Part shown: positions 51,904-60,951 of the stretch, in pieces | Layout of the letters: each line of letters starts with the position of its first letter | Position numbering within the stretch: the stretch's first letter is position 1 | NCBI GenBank assembly: GCA_942491525.1 | Contig: CALOBW010000064.1 | Coordinates: 101,386 to 165,385 of the forward strand | From: CAYWBU01 sp942491525 | GTDB lineage: Bacteria > Desulfobacterota > Desulfomonilia > UBA1062 | Reading direction: 5' to 3' | Length of the DNA stretch: 64,000 nucleotides | Translations under genes and position numbers: made by a program | Notes under the pieces: model-generated | The model's database searches: none | Told to the model about the DNA's origin: nothing | Seen by the model: only the letters and a program-made list of their open reading frames with translations

Positions 51904-51919
51904 ATGAACGAGCGTTCAT
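51904..51919. promoter_or_regulatory. Palindromic operator (ATGAACG-AG-CGTTCAT)
   Basis: A perfect 7+2+7 palindrome covering the expected transcription start, immediately after the -10 box. The TGAAyG...CrTTCA layout resembles sites of TetR-family acyl-CoA-responsive repressors such as FadR of Bacillus. A dimeric repressor bound here would block polymerase. No regulator gene is adjacent, so the protein is unknown. Confidence 0.6.
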
Positions 51920-51957
51920 TTATTTGCTAAATTTGAGATTTAAAAGGAGGATTCTAG

Positions 51958-53856
51958 ATGTATAGTTCATATGATCAGGCCTATCAGGCGGCTGCGGCCG
52001 ATGGCGCGGCATTCTGGGCGGAAGCCGGTAAGTTGATTCAGTGGTATAAGAAGTGGGATCGTGTGCTTGATGATTCGGCGGCGCCTTTTTATAGCTGGTT
52101 TAAGGGTGGTGAGCTCAATACCTGTTATAATGCCCTTGATTATCATGTTGAGCAGGGGGGCGGTGAGCAGTATGCCATGATATATGACTCGCCAGTGACC
52201 GGGGTCGTTGAAAAGATCACTTACCGTGATCTGCTTTCGCGGGTAGCTGTTTTTGCCGGGGCGCTGGTGTCCCTGGGGGTCGAGAAGGGTGACCGGGTTG
52301 TGATTTATATGCCTATGATTCCGCAGGCTGCGGTGGCGATGCTGGCCTGTGCCCGTATCGGCGCGGTACACTCGGTTGTCTTTGGCGGTTTTGCGTCAAA
52401 TGAACTGGCGGTCCGGATTGATGACGCCAAACCCAAACTGATTCTGAGTGCATCCTGTGGCATTGAGCCCAAGGGTGTTATTCCCTATAAGCCCTTACTG
52501 GATAAGGCCATTGAACTTTCCGCGCATAAGCCTGAGGCCTGCGTGATCTATCAGCGTCCTGAGCTGGCGGCCAACCTGATTGCCGGCCGCGATTATGATT
52601 GGCAGGAGCTGTTGCTGTCGGCCAAACCGGTGGCGTGTATTCCTGTCAGGGCTGAAGATCCGCTCTACGTGCTCTATACCTCGGGTACAACCGGCATACC
52701 CAAGGGCGTAGTGCGTGATAATGGCGGCCATGCCGTTGCCTTGAAGTGGAGCATGCAAAATATTTATGGAGTGCAGCCGGGGGATGTCTTCTGGGCGGCC
52801 TCCGATGTGGGGTGGGTTGTGGGTCACTCCTATATTGTTTATGGCCCTCTGCTTAATGGTTGCACAACGATTCTTTATGAGGGCAAACCAGTCGGTACGC
52901 CTGATCCGGGGGCTTTCTGGCGAGTTATATCGGACTATGGCGTCAAGGTGCTCTTTACTGCGCCGACAGCCTTCCGGGCAATCAAGAAAGAGGACCCTCG
53001 GGGAAGTTATCTTGCAGAATATGATATCGGCGCCTTGAAGTATCTCTTTCTGGCCGGTGAGAGGCTGGATCCCGATACCTATCACTGGGCCAGCGCTATG
53101 CTCAAAATCCCGGTGATTGATCATTGGTGGCAGACGGAGACTGGCTGGCCGATTGCAGCCAACTGTATGGGTATTGAGCCCCTTGAACTCAAGCCCGGTT
53201 CGCCAACCAAACCCGTGCCGGGCTATGATGTCCAGATTTTGAATGAAAGCGCTCAGGAGGTTGAGAATGGTACCGAGGGGATTATTGCCATTAAGCTGCC
53301 GCTGCCGCCGGGTTGCTTGAAGACGCTTTGGGATCGCGATGACTCTTTCGTGAGCTCCTATCTGAGCGAGTTTGAGGGCTACTATGCCACCGGTGATGGT
53401 GGCTACAAGGATAAGGACGGCTATCTCTATATTATGGGGCGTGTTGATGACATCATAAATGTGGCCGGTCATCGTTTGTCGACCGGCGGTATGGAAGAGG
53501 TTGTCGCCAAGCACGTTGAGGTGGCAGAGTGCGCTGTGATCGGGGTGGAGGATCATCTCAAGGGGCAGGTTCCGGTCGGATTTGTTGTGCTGAAGGCCGG
53601 CTCGGACGTGCCGGCTGAGGATATCCAGCGGGAAGTTGTCACGATGGTGCGGTCCGAGATCGGACCATTGGCCTGTCTGCGCGACATCAGTGTTGTTGCC
53701 CGTCTGCCGAAGACGCGCAGCGGTAAAATTTTACGTGGAACCATGCGCAAGATTGCCGATGGCAAGGAGTATAAGATGCCGTCAACTATCGAGGATCCGC
53801 TGGTGCTGGATGAGATTGGGACTGCCCTTAGGGATCTTGGCTATCCTCGCAGCTGA
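51958..53856 (+). CDS. prpE: Propionyl-CoA synthetase-like acyl-CoA synthetase (PrpE/ACSS3 type)
   Basis: A 632-residue AMP-forming synthetase. It has VLYTSGTTGIPKGVVRDNGG (P-loop), WWQTETGWPIAAN, YYATGDGGYKDKDGYLYIMG and the catalytic C-terminal Lys in KTRSGKILRGTMRKIA, the residue acetylated in Acs regulation. TETGWP rather than TETGG favours the propionyl-CoA synthetase/ACSS3 branch over acetyl-CoA synthetase; acetate may still be used. AGGAGG precedes the ATG. It is a single-gene unit with its own promoter and operator. Confidence 0.88.
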   Translation: MYSSYDQAYQAAAADGAAFWAEAGKLIQWYKKWDRVLDDSAAPFYSWFKGGELNTCYNALDYHVEQGGGEQYAMIYDSPVTGVVEKITYRDLLSRVAVFAGALVSLGVEKGDRVVIYMPMIPQAAVAMLACARIGAVHSVVFGGFASNELAVRIDDAKPKLILSASCGIEPKGVIPYKPLLDKAIELSAHKPEACVIYQRPELAANLIAGRDYDWQELLLSAKPVACIPVRAEDPLYVLYTSGTTGIPKGVVRDNGGHAVALKWSMQNIYGVQPGDVFWAASDVGWVVGHSYIVYGPLLNGCTTILYEGKPVGTPDPGAFWRVISDYGVKVLFTAPTAFRAIKKEDPRGSYLAEYDIGALKYLFLAGERLDPDTYHWASAMLKIPVIDHWWQTETGWPIAANCMGIEPLELKPGSPTKPVPGYDVQILNESAQEVENGTEGIIAIKLPLPPGCLKTLWDRDDSFVSSYLSEFEGYYATGDGGYKDKDGYLYIMGRVDDIINVAGHRLSTGGMEEVVAKHVEVAECAVIGVEDHLKGQVPVGFVVLKAGSDVPAEDIQREVVTMVRSEIGPLACLRDISVVARLPKTRSGKILRGTMRKIADGKEYKMPSTIEDPLVLDEIGTALRDLGYPRS

Positions 53857-53989
53857 TCTGCAGAGTCTGTCTGATGGGCGGCTGCTTGTCTGGGGTCGCC
53901 TGTTTTTGTGTATTGTTGATTGAAAATAGTTAATGGAGTTAATCCTTAATTCTTATGGATAAATCCGCTTAGTTACAGGGGTCTGTAGG

Positions 53990-54024
53990 TTGACATAGCC
54001 AGGTTTATGTTCTATCTCTATAAT
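53990..54024 (+). promoter_or_regulatory. Promoter region upstream of the YdcH-like gene
   Basis: A perfect TTGACA (53990-53995) and a perfect TATAAT (54019-54024) occur, but 23 bp apart, too far for standard sigma-70 use. With 17-bp spacing the TTGACA would pair with TATCTC (54013-54018). One or the other probably directs transcription of the small gene and possibly ilvB. Confidence 0.5.
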
Positions 54025-54049
54025 ATTAAACTAAGGGAGGGGAGTTGTA

Positions 54050-54268
54050 ATGGAAGATAAAGATCTGGAACTGATTCGCAAGCATGTTGAAGAAAATGAA
54101 GATCTGAGAAAACTTTGGGAAGAACACCTCGAACTTAAGAGTAAACTGGAAGAGTTTGCTGAGAAGAAATATCTCAGTACCGAAGACGAAATGCGTCGCA
54201 AACAACTGCAGAAACTTAAGCTTGCCGGCAAGGACAGGCTGATGGATCTGCTGGATAGTTACCGATAA
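54050..54268 (+). CDS. YdcH family (DUF465) small protein
   Basis: A 72-residue, highly charged helical protein (DLELIRKHVEENEDLRKLW, then HLELKSKLEEFAEKKYLS and a lysine-rich end). The pattern of two antiparallel helices with YLS/T between them fits DUF465/YdcH, whose function is unknown. GGGAGGGGAG precedes the ATG. It lies 31 bp before ilvB and may be cotranscribed with it. Confidence 0.85.
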   Translation: MEDKDLELIRKHVEENEDLRKLWEEHLELKSKLEEFAEKKYLSTEDEMRRKQLQKLKLAGKDRLMDLLDSYR

Positions 54269-54299
54269 CTATCTGTTTCTTGATTTAGGAGTTATATTT

Positions 54300-55997
54300 A
54301 TGGGAAAAATGAAAGGGGCACGTGTATTCTTGGAGGCGCTGCGCCTCGAAGGGGTTAAGCATATCTTCGGATATCCCGGTGGAGCTGTTCTTGATATTTT
54401 TGATGCCCTTTATGATGCTCAAGATGTGGACTTTATCCTAACCCGGCACGAGCAGGGCGCCGTGCATGCCGCTGACGGTTATGCCCGCGCAACCGGCGAT
54501 GTCGGCGTCTGTCTGGTGACTTCTGGTCCCGGAGCTACCAACACCGTCACCGGTATAGCAACAGCCTATATGGATTCGATTCCGATGGTGGTTTTTACCG
54601 GTCAGGTGCCGACGCATCTGATAGGCAATGATGCCTTCCAGGAGGCGGATATTGTCGGTATCACCCGTCCGTGTACCAAACATAACTATCTGGTTAAGAA
54701 TATTGCTGACTTGCCGAGGGTGCTGAAAGAGGCGTTCTATATTGCCCGCACCGGCCGCCCAGGCCCCGTCCTGGTTGACCTGCCCAAGGATGTCATGAAT
54801 TCTGAAATCCGCTTCAAGTATCCCGAGAGCGTTGAGATGGACAGTTACTGTCCGACCTACAAGGGGCATCTCGGGCAGATTAAGCGCATTATCGATGTTG
54901 TCCTCAAGAGCAAGAAGCCGGTTATCTATGCTGGTGGCGGCGTTGTGCATGCAGATGCCAGCGAGGAGCTGATCAAGTTTGCCAAAGATGCCCGCGTGCC
55001 GGTGACTACCACTTTGATGGGCCTGGGAGTTTTTCCGGAGACCGACAAGCTTTCCATGGGTATGCTCGGTATGCATGGCACCTACTGTGCCAACATGGCG
55101 GTAACCGAGTGCGACTGCCTGATTGCCATTGGATCGCGCTTTGATGATCGCGTGACAGGCAAGATCGATGAGTTTGCACCCAAGGCCAAGATCATTCATA
55201 TCGACATCGATCCGACCTCAATCAGTAAGAATGTCAAGGTTGACATTCCGGTTGTCGGTGACTGCAAGGCCGTTTTGCAGACCATGAATAAGATTCTGGC
55301 CGAACATGCCGAAGAACTTAAAGATTTGCACGAGCAGCTGGCTCCCTGGCATGCGGTGGTTGATTCCTGGAATACAACCCAGCCGCTGCGTTACTCTCAG
55401 ACCGATGATATTGTACCGCAGTTTGTAATCGAGAAGATTGACGAGCTGACCCCTGACGATGCCATTATCGCCACTGAAGTTGGGCAGAACCAGATGTGGA
55501 CCGCCCAGTTCTATAAGTTCACCCGGCCGCGGGTCATGCTTACTTCCGGTGGGCTGGGAACCATGGGCTATGGCTTCCCGGCAATCATTGGTGCGCAGGT
55601 GGCCTGCCCTGACCGTATTGCGATTGATATCGCCGGTGACGGCTCCATCCAGATGAACATTCAGGAGCTGGCTACGGCGGTACAGTACAACCTGCCGGTC
55701 AAGATTATGATTCTGAATAACGGCTACCTCGGCATGGTGCGCCAGTGGCAGTCGCTCTTCTATAAGAACCGCTATTCCCACACCACGCTGAATACCTCGC
55801 CGGATTTTGTGAAGCTGGCCGAAGCCTACGGCGCAACCGGTTTAAGGGTCACCAGGCCAGATGAGGTTGAGGGGGCCATTAAGCAGGCTCTTGCGACCGA
55901 TGGGCCAGTGATCGTTGATTTTGTGGTTAAATCTGAAGAAAATGTTTATCCGATGGTACCCGCCGGGGCCCCCATCAACAACATGCTTCTGGTGTGA
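54300..55997 (+). CDS. ilvB: Acetolactate synthase, large subunit
   Basis: ThDP- and FAD-dependent first common enzyme of valine, leucine and isoleucine synthesis. The 565 residues show the ThDP glutamate in TRHEQGAVHAADGYARATG, FGYPGGAVLDIFDAL and the ThDP-Mg motif GDGSIQMNIQELAT...NN. The small subunit follows after 8 bp. ilvC, often next in relatives, is not in the window. Confidence 0.97.
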   Translation: MGKMKGARVFLEALRLEGVKHIFGYPGGAVLDIFDALYDAQDVDFILTRHEQGAVHAADGYARATGDVGVCLVTSGPGATNTVTGIATAYMDSIPMVVFTGQVPTHLIGNDAFQEADIVGITRPCTKHNYLVKNIADLPRVLKEAFYIARTGRPGPVLVDLPKDVMNSEIRFKYPESVEMDSYCPTYKGHLGQIKRIIDVVLKSKKPVIYAGGGVVHADASEELIKFAKDARVPVTTTLMGLGVFPETDKLSMGMLGMHGTYCANMAVTECDCLIAIGSRFDDRVTGKIDEFAPKAKIIHIDIDPTSISKNVKVDIPVVGDCKAVLQTMNKILAEHAEELKDLHEQLAPWHAVVDSWNTTQPLRYSQTDDIVPQFVIEKIDELTPDDAIIATEVGQNQMWTAQFYKFTRPRVMLTSGGLGTMGYGFPAIIGAQVACPDRIAIDIAGDGSIQMNIQELATAVQYNLPVKIMILNNGYLGMVRQWQSLFYKNRYSHTTLNTSPDFVKLAEAYGATGLRVTRPDEVEGAIKQALATDGPVIVDFVVKSEENVYPMVPAGAPINNMLLV

Positions 55998-56005
55998 GGT
56001 GATTG

Positions 56006-56503
56006 ATGCGTAAAGTTATATCTGTACTTGTTGATAATGAGGCCGGTGTTCTCTCGCGGGTTGTGGGGCTCTTCTCGGGTCGTGGTTTTAATATTGAGTC
56101 GCTCTCTGTCGCCCCGACCCTGGATCCGCGTCACTCTAAAATGGTGATTACTACCAGTGGTGACGAGCAGGTCTTTGAGCAGATAAAAAAACAGCTCAAC
56201 AAGCTGATTAATGTTATCAAGGTAGTTGACTACCTTGATAAGGACTATGTTGAACGCGAGATGGTTATCATCAAACTGCAGGCCAAGCCTGAGAATCGGG
56301 CTGAGATTATGCGCATTGCCGACATCTTCCGCGCCCGAGTGGTTGACATGTCACCCAAGTCCTATACGCTGGAATTGACCGGGGCCAATGATAAGCTGCA
56401 GGGATTCATTGATAATTTGACTCCTTTTGGGGTGATGGATTATATTCGCACCGGCTCGATTGTGATGGAACGTGAAATTCAGGTGCGGCGCAAGCTAAGT
56501 TGA
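56006..56503 (+). CDS. ilvH: Acetolactate synthase, small (regulatory) subunit
   Basis: A 165-residue ACT-domain protein giving valine feedback control. VISVLVDNEAGVLSRVVGLF, RGFNIESLSVAPT and the C-terminal LTPFGVMDYIRTGSIVMER are typical. I take the ATG at 56006, with GAGGTG upstream, rather than the TTG at 56003. A hairpin with a T-rich tail follows 36 bp after the stop. Confidence 0.96.
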   Translation: MRKVISVLVDNEAGVLSRVVGLFSGRGFNIESLSVAPTLDPRHSKMVITTSGDEQVFEQIKKQLNKLINVIKVVDYLDKDYVEREMVIIKLQAKPENRAEIMRIADIFRARVVDMSPKSYTLELTGANDKLQGFIDNLTPFGVMDYIRTGSIVMEREIQVRRKLS

Positions 56504-56538
56504 TTTCTGGCGCCGCGGCCCTACAAATGTTAACAGAC

Positions 56539-56565
56539 GGCCGACCTTAGCGTCGGCCTAACTTT
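56539..56565 (+). terminator. Hairpin between ilvH and pssA, terminator or attenuator
   Basis: GGCCGAC (56539-56545) and GTCGGCC (56552-56558) form a perfect seven-pair GC-rich stem with a 6-base loop, followed by TAACTTTT. It ends only about 20 bases before the pssA ATG, so it may partly terminate, or reduce pssA-leu expression relative to ilv. Confidence 0.6.
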
Positions 56566-56585
56566 TGGGGCAGGAGATATACAGG

Positions 56586-57374
56586 ATGAAAAATAAAAAC
56601 CGCCGGGGTAAACGGTTGAAGAGGGCAGTCCCGTTTTTGCCCAACTTTATTACCACGATCAGCCTCTTTACCGGCTTCTACTCTATCTACTTTGCCATTA
56701 ATGGTGATTATGTGGTGGCGTCATTCTTGATCTTTATGTCGATTATGATCGACGGCATGGATGGCCGGGTTGCGCGCGCGACAAACACCACTTCGCTTTT
56801 CGGTAAGGAGTATGACTCTCTGTCGGATCTGACCGCCTTTGGTGTGGCGCCGGCAATTCTGCTCTATCTCTGGAAATTTAGCGAGCTGGGCGAGTTTGCC
56901 AAGTTCGGCTATTTGGCCTGCTGTGTCTATGTGGCCTGCGGGGCTTTGCGCCTGGCACGTTTCAACAGTGATACCAGCGGAAGCCTGACAACGTTCACCG
57001 GTCTGCCGATCCCCATCGCTGCGGCCGGCATCATCAGTCTGGTGCTGGTGGAGCAGACCATCGGATCTCTGCCGGCTATGCCGCTCTTTGCATGGATCTA
57101 TCTGCTGGCCTACTTGATGGTCAGCACCATCAAATATCCAAGCTTCAAACATGTGGAATACATTAAAACCCATCCATTCCAGCTGCTGGTGGCAGCTCTG
57201 TTGCTGATGGTTGTGGTGGCGTCTGCCCCCTATGTCATGTTCTTTATCCTGACCGTGACATTTATCACTGGCGGAATTGTCTGGAATGTGGTGATTTATT
57301 GCGTCAATCAGTTCAAACATGAGAAAGGAAAAGAGAAACATGAAACCGTCACAAGAGAAGATCATAATCTTTGA
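56586..57374 (+). CDS. pssA: CDP-diacylglycerol–serine O-phosphatidyltransferase
   Basis: Makes phosphatidylserine in the inner membrane. The 262-residue protein has several membrane helices and the CDP-alcohol phosphotransferase signature DG-xx-AR-x8-G-xxx-D-xxx-D, read in DGMDGRVARATNTTSLFG followed by KEYDSLSD. A basic N-terminus (NKNRRGKRLKR) precedes the first helix. The ATG at 56586 follows CAGGAG. Placement amid ilv/leu genes recurs in Geobacter-like genomes; psd is absent here. Confidence 0.92.
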   Translation: MKNKNRRGKRLKRAVPFLPNFITTISLFTGFYSIYFAINGDYVVASFLIFMSIMIDGMDGRVARATNTTSLFGKEYDSLSDLTAFGVAPAILLYLWKFSELGEFAKFGYLACCVYVACGALRLARFNSDTSGSLTTFTGLPIPIAAAGIISLVLVEQTIGSLPAMPLFAWIYLLAYLMVSTIKYPSFKHVEYIKTHPFQLLVAALLLMVVVASAPYVMFFILTVTFITGGIVWNVVIYCVNQFKHEKGKEKHETVTREDHNL

Positions 57375-58878
57375 TACCACTTTGCGGGATGGCGAACAGT
57401 CACCCGGAGCCAGCATGGATGTCCACGAGAAGATTCTTTTGGCCAAACAGCTGGAGCTGCTGGGTGTCGATAAGATTGAGGCCGGTTTCCCCATGTCTTC
57501 TCCAGGAGATTTTGAGGCTGTCAAGGCTGTGGCCCAGGAGCTCGAAAGGCCGATCATCGCCGGTCTCTGTCGTGCCCGTGAGGCTGATATCGAAAGGGCC
57601 TGGGATGCTGTAAGACATGCAAATCATCCCGGTCTGCACACCTTTATTGCCACCAGTGACATTCACCTAGAGCACAAGCTGCGCATGACCAAAGAGCAGG
57701 TCCTTAAAAGTGTTGAGGCGGCCGTCTCCCACTGCAAGAGCCTGTCGCCCAGCGTTGAATTTTCGGCTGAGGATGCCACCCGCTCGGACTGGGACTTCCT
57801 GGTTGAAGTTTTCACTACGGCTATTGCCGCCGGCGCTGACACCATCAACATCCCCGATACCGTCGGTTACACGACTCCGGTTGAGTATGCCAATCTGATG
57901 AAGTACCTCAAGGAGAACGTCAAGGGCATCGAGAAGGCCATTATGTCTGTGCATTGCCACAATGATCTGGGGCTGGCGGTGGCCAACTCCATAGCGGCCG
58001 TGCATGCCGGCGCGCGCCAGGTTGAGTGTACCATCAACGGCATCGGTGAACGGGCCGGCAACACGTCGTTGGAAGAGGTGGTCATGACCCTGAATGTCAG
58101 AAATGATGTCTACCCGTATTCAACGAATATTGACACAACTCAGATCTATCCCACCAGTCAGCTGCTGACGCATGTGACCGGCCTGGCCGTGCAGCCCAAC
58201 AAGGCGATTGTCGGCGCCAATGCCTTTGCGCACGAGGCCGGCATCCATCAGGATGGCTACCTTAAGGAGCGCACGACCTATGAGATCATGACCCCTGAGG
58301 CGGTCGGCATCGGCAAGTCCGATCTGGTGCTTGGCAAACATTCCGGCAAACACGCCCTCAGTAAGCGTCTCGAGTCTCTTGGTTTCAACCTCAAGGATGA
58401 TGAGATCCTGAAGGTCTTCAATCGCTTCAAGGAGATCAGTGACAAGAAAAAGAAAATCTATGACGCTGATATCGCAGCGATTGTGCTGGAGGAGATCTAT
58501 CGCGAACAGCCCTATAAGTATAAATTGAGGCACATGAATGTCTCTTCAGGTACTGTGGCTGTGCCGGCGGCGACCGTTAAGATGGATATCGACGGCGAGA
58601 CCTATCTGGATGCCGAGTTCGGTAATGGTCCGGTGGATGCTGTTTTCAAGACCATCAACAAGATGACCGGTTCCACAGCTGAGTTGAGTCGGTTCTCCGT
58701 CAGTGCGATTACCGGTGGTACAGATGCCCAGGGTGAGGTTACCGTTGAGTTGACCGAGAAGGATATGACCTCGGTTGGTCAGGGGTCCGACCCGGACATA
58801 ATGGTCGCTTCGGCCAAGGCGCTGATCAATGCCATGAATCGGATGGAGTTTCTGAAGACCAAGAAGCCCTCCAAGTAA
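57340..58878 (+). CDS. leuA: 2-isopropylmalate synthase
   Basis: Condenses acetyl-CoA with 2-ketoisovalerate, the first leucine-specific step. The 512 residues hold the HMGL-like TIM barrel (IIFDTTLRDGEQSPGASM; metal HCHNDLGLA; NGIGERAGN) and the C-terminal LeuA dimer domain that binds leucine for feedback. The ATG at 57340 is preferred over 57319 by family alignment. It overlaps pssA by 35 bp. Confidence 0.96.
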   Translation: MKPSQEKIIIFDTTLRDGEQSPGASMDVHEKILLAKQLELLGVDKIEAGFPMSSPGDFEAVKAVAQELERPIIAGLCRAREADIERAWDAVRHANHPGLHTFIATSDIHLEHKLRMTKEQVLKSVEAAVSHCKSLSPSVEFSAEDATRSDWDFLVEVFTTAIAAGADTINIPDTVGYTTPVEYANLMKYLKENVKGIEKAIMSVHCHNDLGLAVANSIAAVHAGARQVECTINGIGERAGNTSLEEVVMTLNVRNDVYPYSTNIDTTQIYPTSQLLTHVTGLAVQPNKAIVGANAFAHEAGIHQDGYLKERTTYEIMTPEAVGIGKSDLVLGKHSGKHALSKRLESLGFNLKDDEILKVFNRFKEISDKKKKIYDADIAAIVLEEIYREQPYKYKLRHMNVSSGTVAVPAATVKMDIDGETYLDAEFGNGPVDAVFKTINKMTGSTAELSRFSVSAITGGTDAQGEVTVELTEKDMTSVGQGSDPDIMVASAKALINAMNRMEFLKTKKPSK

Positions 58879-58901
58879 GCTTCTTTTGTATGACTACTAT
58901 G

Positions 58902-58925
58902 CTCCGGGCTGTCTGCAGTCCGGAG
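58902..58925 (+). terminator. 10-bp stem-loop between leuA and leuB
   Basis: CTCCGGGCTG (58902-58911) pairs with CAGTCCGGAG (58916-58925) through ten pairs (one G-U) around a TCTG tetraloop. It is followed by AAATTTA rather than a T tract. It may be a weak terminator or an mRNA-stabilising/processing hairpin setting leuA and leuB levels apart. Confidence 0.5.
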
Positions 58926-58950
58926 AAATTTATACGGGAAAGGAATTGAA

Positions 58951-60009
58951 ATGAAAGTATTAGTGCTGCCCGGTGATGGAATCGGTAAAGAGGTTACAGC
59001 TTCGGCTGTTGAGATAATGAAGGCTGTCGCTCCGGACTTGGAGCTTGAATATGGTTTAATCGGCGGCTGCGCCTATGATGAGACCGGCTCGCCGCTGCCG
59101 GATGAGACCAAGGTCCAGGTGCAGCGCAATGATGCGGTCCTGATGGGTGCCGTGGGTGGTTACAAGTGGGATAGTTTGCCCGGTGACAAACGTCCTGAGG
59201 CCGGTCTGCTGGCGATCCGTTCGCTGATGGGTGTCTTTGCCAATCTGCGCCCGGCCAAAATATTTGCACCGCTGGCTGCAGCTTCTTCGCTCAAGGAGGA
59301 GATCATCAGGGGTGTTGATGTTCTGATTGTGCGTGAGCTGATCGGTGGCATCTATTTCGGCAAGCCCGCCGGTATAGATACCCTGCCCGACGGCACCAAG
59401 CGCGGCTACAATACCCTTGTTTATACCACTCCCGAGATTGAGCGTGTGTCCCGGGTGGCCTTTGATGCAGCCCGCAAGCGCAGCGGCAGACTGATGAGTG
59501 TTGACAAGGCCAACGTGCTGCAGTCATCCCAGCTCTGGCGTGAAGTTGTGGAGGAGGTCGGCAAGGATTATCAGGATGTCGAGCTCTCCCATATGTATGT
59601 CGACAATTGCGCCATGCAGCTGATCCGTCAGCCCGGCCAGTTCGATGTAATGGTAACTCAGAATCTGTTCGGTGATATCCTTTCGGATGCCGCGGCCATG
59701 ATTACCGGCTCACTGGGCATGCTGCCCTCTGCCAGCCTGGGCGATGGCCCGGGCCTTTATGAGCCGGTCCACGGTTCTGCGCCTGATATTGCCGGTCAGG
59801 ATAAGGCCAATCCGGTTGGCGCCATCATGTCGGCTGCCATGCTGCTGCGCTACTCGCTCGATATGGGTGAGGCGGCTGATCGGATTGAGAATGCCGTTGA
59901 GGCGGTTCTGGCAAAGGGCATCCGTACCAATGACATCACCATCGGTGCTGTCGAGGTTGCCGGCACCCAGAAAATGACTGAATATATTCTGAAAGAGCTG
60001 GGGCGTTAA
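58951..60009 (+). CDS. leuB: 3-isopropylmalate dehydrogenase
   Basis: NAD-dependent oxidative decarboxylation of 3-isopropylmalate. The 352 residues show LPGDGIGKEV, the substrate-site RELIGGIYFG, and the metal-binding NLFGDILSDAAAMI with SLGMLPSASLG. AAAGGA precedes the ATG. leuC and leuD are not in the window. Confidence 0.97.
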   Translation: MKVLVLPGDGIGKEVTASAVEIMKAVAPDLELEYGLIGGCAYDETGSPLPDETKVQVQRNDAVLMGAVGGYKWDSLPGDKRPEAGLLAIRSLMGVFANLRPAKIFAPLAAASSLKEEIIRGVDVLIVRELIGGIYFGKPAGIDTLPDGTKRGYNTLVYTTPEIERVSRVAFDAARKRSGRLMSVDKANVLQSSQLWREVVEEVGKDYQDVELSHMYVDNCAMQLIRQPGQFDVMVTQNLFGDILSDAAAMITGSLGMLPSASLGDGPGLYEPVHGSAPDIAGQDKANPVGAIMSAAMLLRYSLDMGEAADRIENAVEAVLAKGIRTNDITIGAVEVAGTQKMTEYILKELGR

Positions 60010-60948
60010 GTGAAAGTTGCCGTTGTCGGAGCCACCGGTCTGGTCGGCGGCGAGCTTATCAGGCTGCTTGATGAACGTAAATTCGAGTTGAGTGAGTTGG
60101 TGCCCCTGGCATCGACCCGCTCAATAGGCTCCACGGTCGAGTGCGCCGGGCGTTCCTGGCCGATTGCCGAGCTGGACGAGAACTCCTTTGATGGTGTCGA
60201 GCTGGCATTCTTTGCTGTGCCTGCCGATGTGGTGCGCAGATATGTGCCGCTGGCAGGCAAGGCCGGCGCTACGGTGATCGACTGTTCCGATGCTCTGCAT
60301 GGCGAGGCTCCTCTGGTGCTTCCCGAACTGAACAGCGCCGGGGGGAAGGTTCTGGTCAGTCCCCATCCGCTCGCCATTATGCTGGCGCTGGCTCTGGCGC
60401 CGTTTAAGGGCCGTGTCAAACGCGTGGTGTGCTCTGGCTATCTGGCTGTCTCGGGTGTCGGTTACCGGGCCGTCAGGGAACTTGAGGCTCAGATTAAGGA
60501 GCTCTTTAATTTTCAGGAGCCCCTCATCAGTCAGCTGCCGCATCAGATAGCTTTTAATGTTATTCCGCAGGCCGGTGCTCTTGATGGGGATGAATCTTCT
60601 GAAGAGCAGCTGGTCGCTTCCGATCTGCGGGCCCTGATCGGCGATGTTGATCTCAGTCTGACTGCGGTCAGGGTGCCGGTGTTCTACGGACACTCGTTGT
60701 CGCTCCATGTTGAATTTGTGGATTCCGTCAGTGCGGTTGAGGTACGTGAAGTGCTGCAGCAGGCGGAATCAATTGCGGTCGAAAGTGAGCTCTATCCGAT
60801 GCCGGTGCACGCCACCGGGCATGATGACTGTTTCGTCGGCCGGATTCGTCAGGCTGGAGCAGATTGTGTTGCCATGTGGCTGGTTGTTGATAACATGCGC
60901 AAGGGATCGGCTCTCAATATGGTTCAGATTGCCGAAAATATAAGATAA
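60010..60948 (+). CDS. Aspartate-semialdehyde dehydrogenase homologue lacking the catalytic cysteine
   Basis: A 312-residue Asd/USG-1 family protein. The NADP-binding GATGLVGGELIRLL, SGYLAVSGVGYRA, PHQIAFNVIP and C-terminal NMRKGSALNMVQIAEN follow the family closely. However, the active-site N-P-N-C-S/T reads SPHPLA at 117-122, with Pro120 where the nucleophilic Cys belongs, and the catalytic Gln of S-T-Y-Q is Leu145. Arg221 and His228 are retained. So it is probably not a working Asd, closer to the USG-1 paralogues. It starts at a GTG abutting the leuB stop. Confidence 0.85.
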   Translation: MKVAVVGATGLVGGELIRLLDERKFELSELVPLASTRSIGSTVECAGRSWPIAELDENSFDGVELAFFAVPADVVRRYVPLAGKAGATVIDCSDALHGEAPLVLPELNSAGGKVLVSPHPLAIMLALALAPFKGRVKRVVCSGYLAVSGVGYRAVRELEAQIKELFNFQEPLISQLPHQIAFNVIPQAGALDGDESSEEQLVASDLRALIGDVDLSLTAVRVPVFYGHSLSLHVEFVDSVSAVEVREVLQQAESIAVESELYPMPVHATGHDDCFVGRIRQAGADCVAMWLVVDNMRKGSALNMVQIAENIR

Positions 60949-60951
60949 TCG

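Noticed and set aside
53857..53915. Intrinsic terminator after the propionyl-CoA synthetase gene
   Set aside because: GGCG/CGCC before TGTTTTT would leave a loop of about 16 bases with a 4-5 bp stem, too weak to list.
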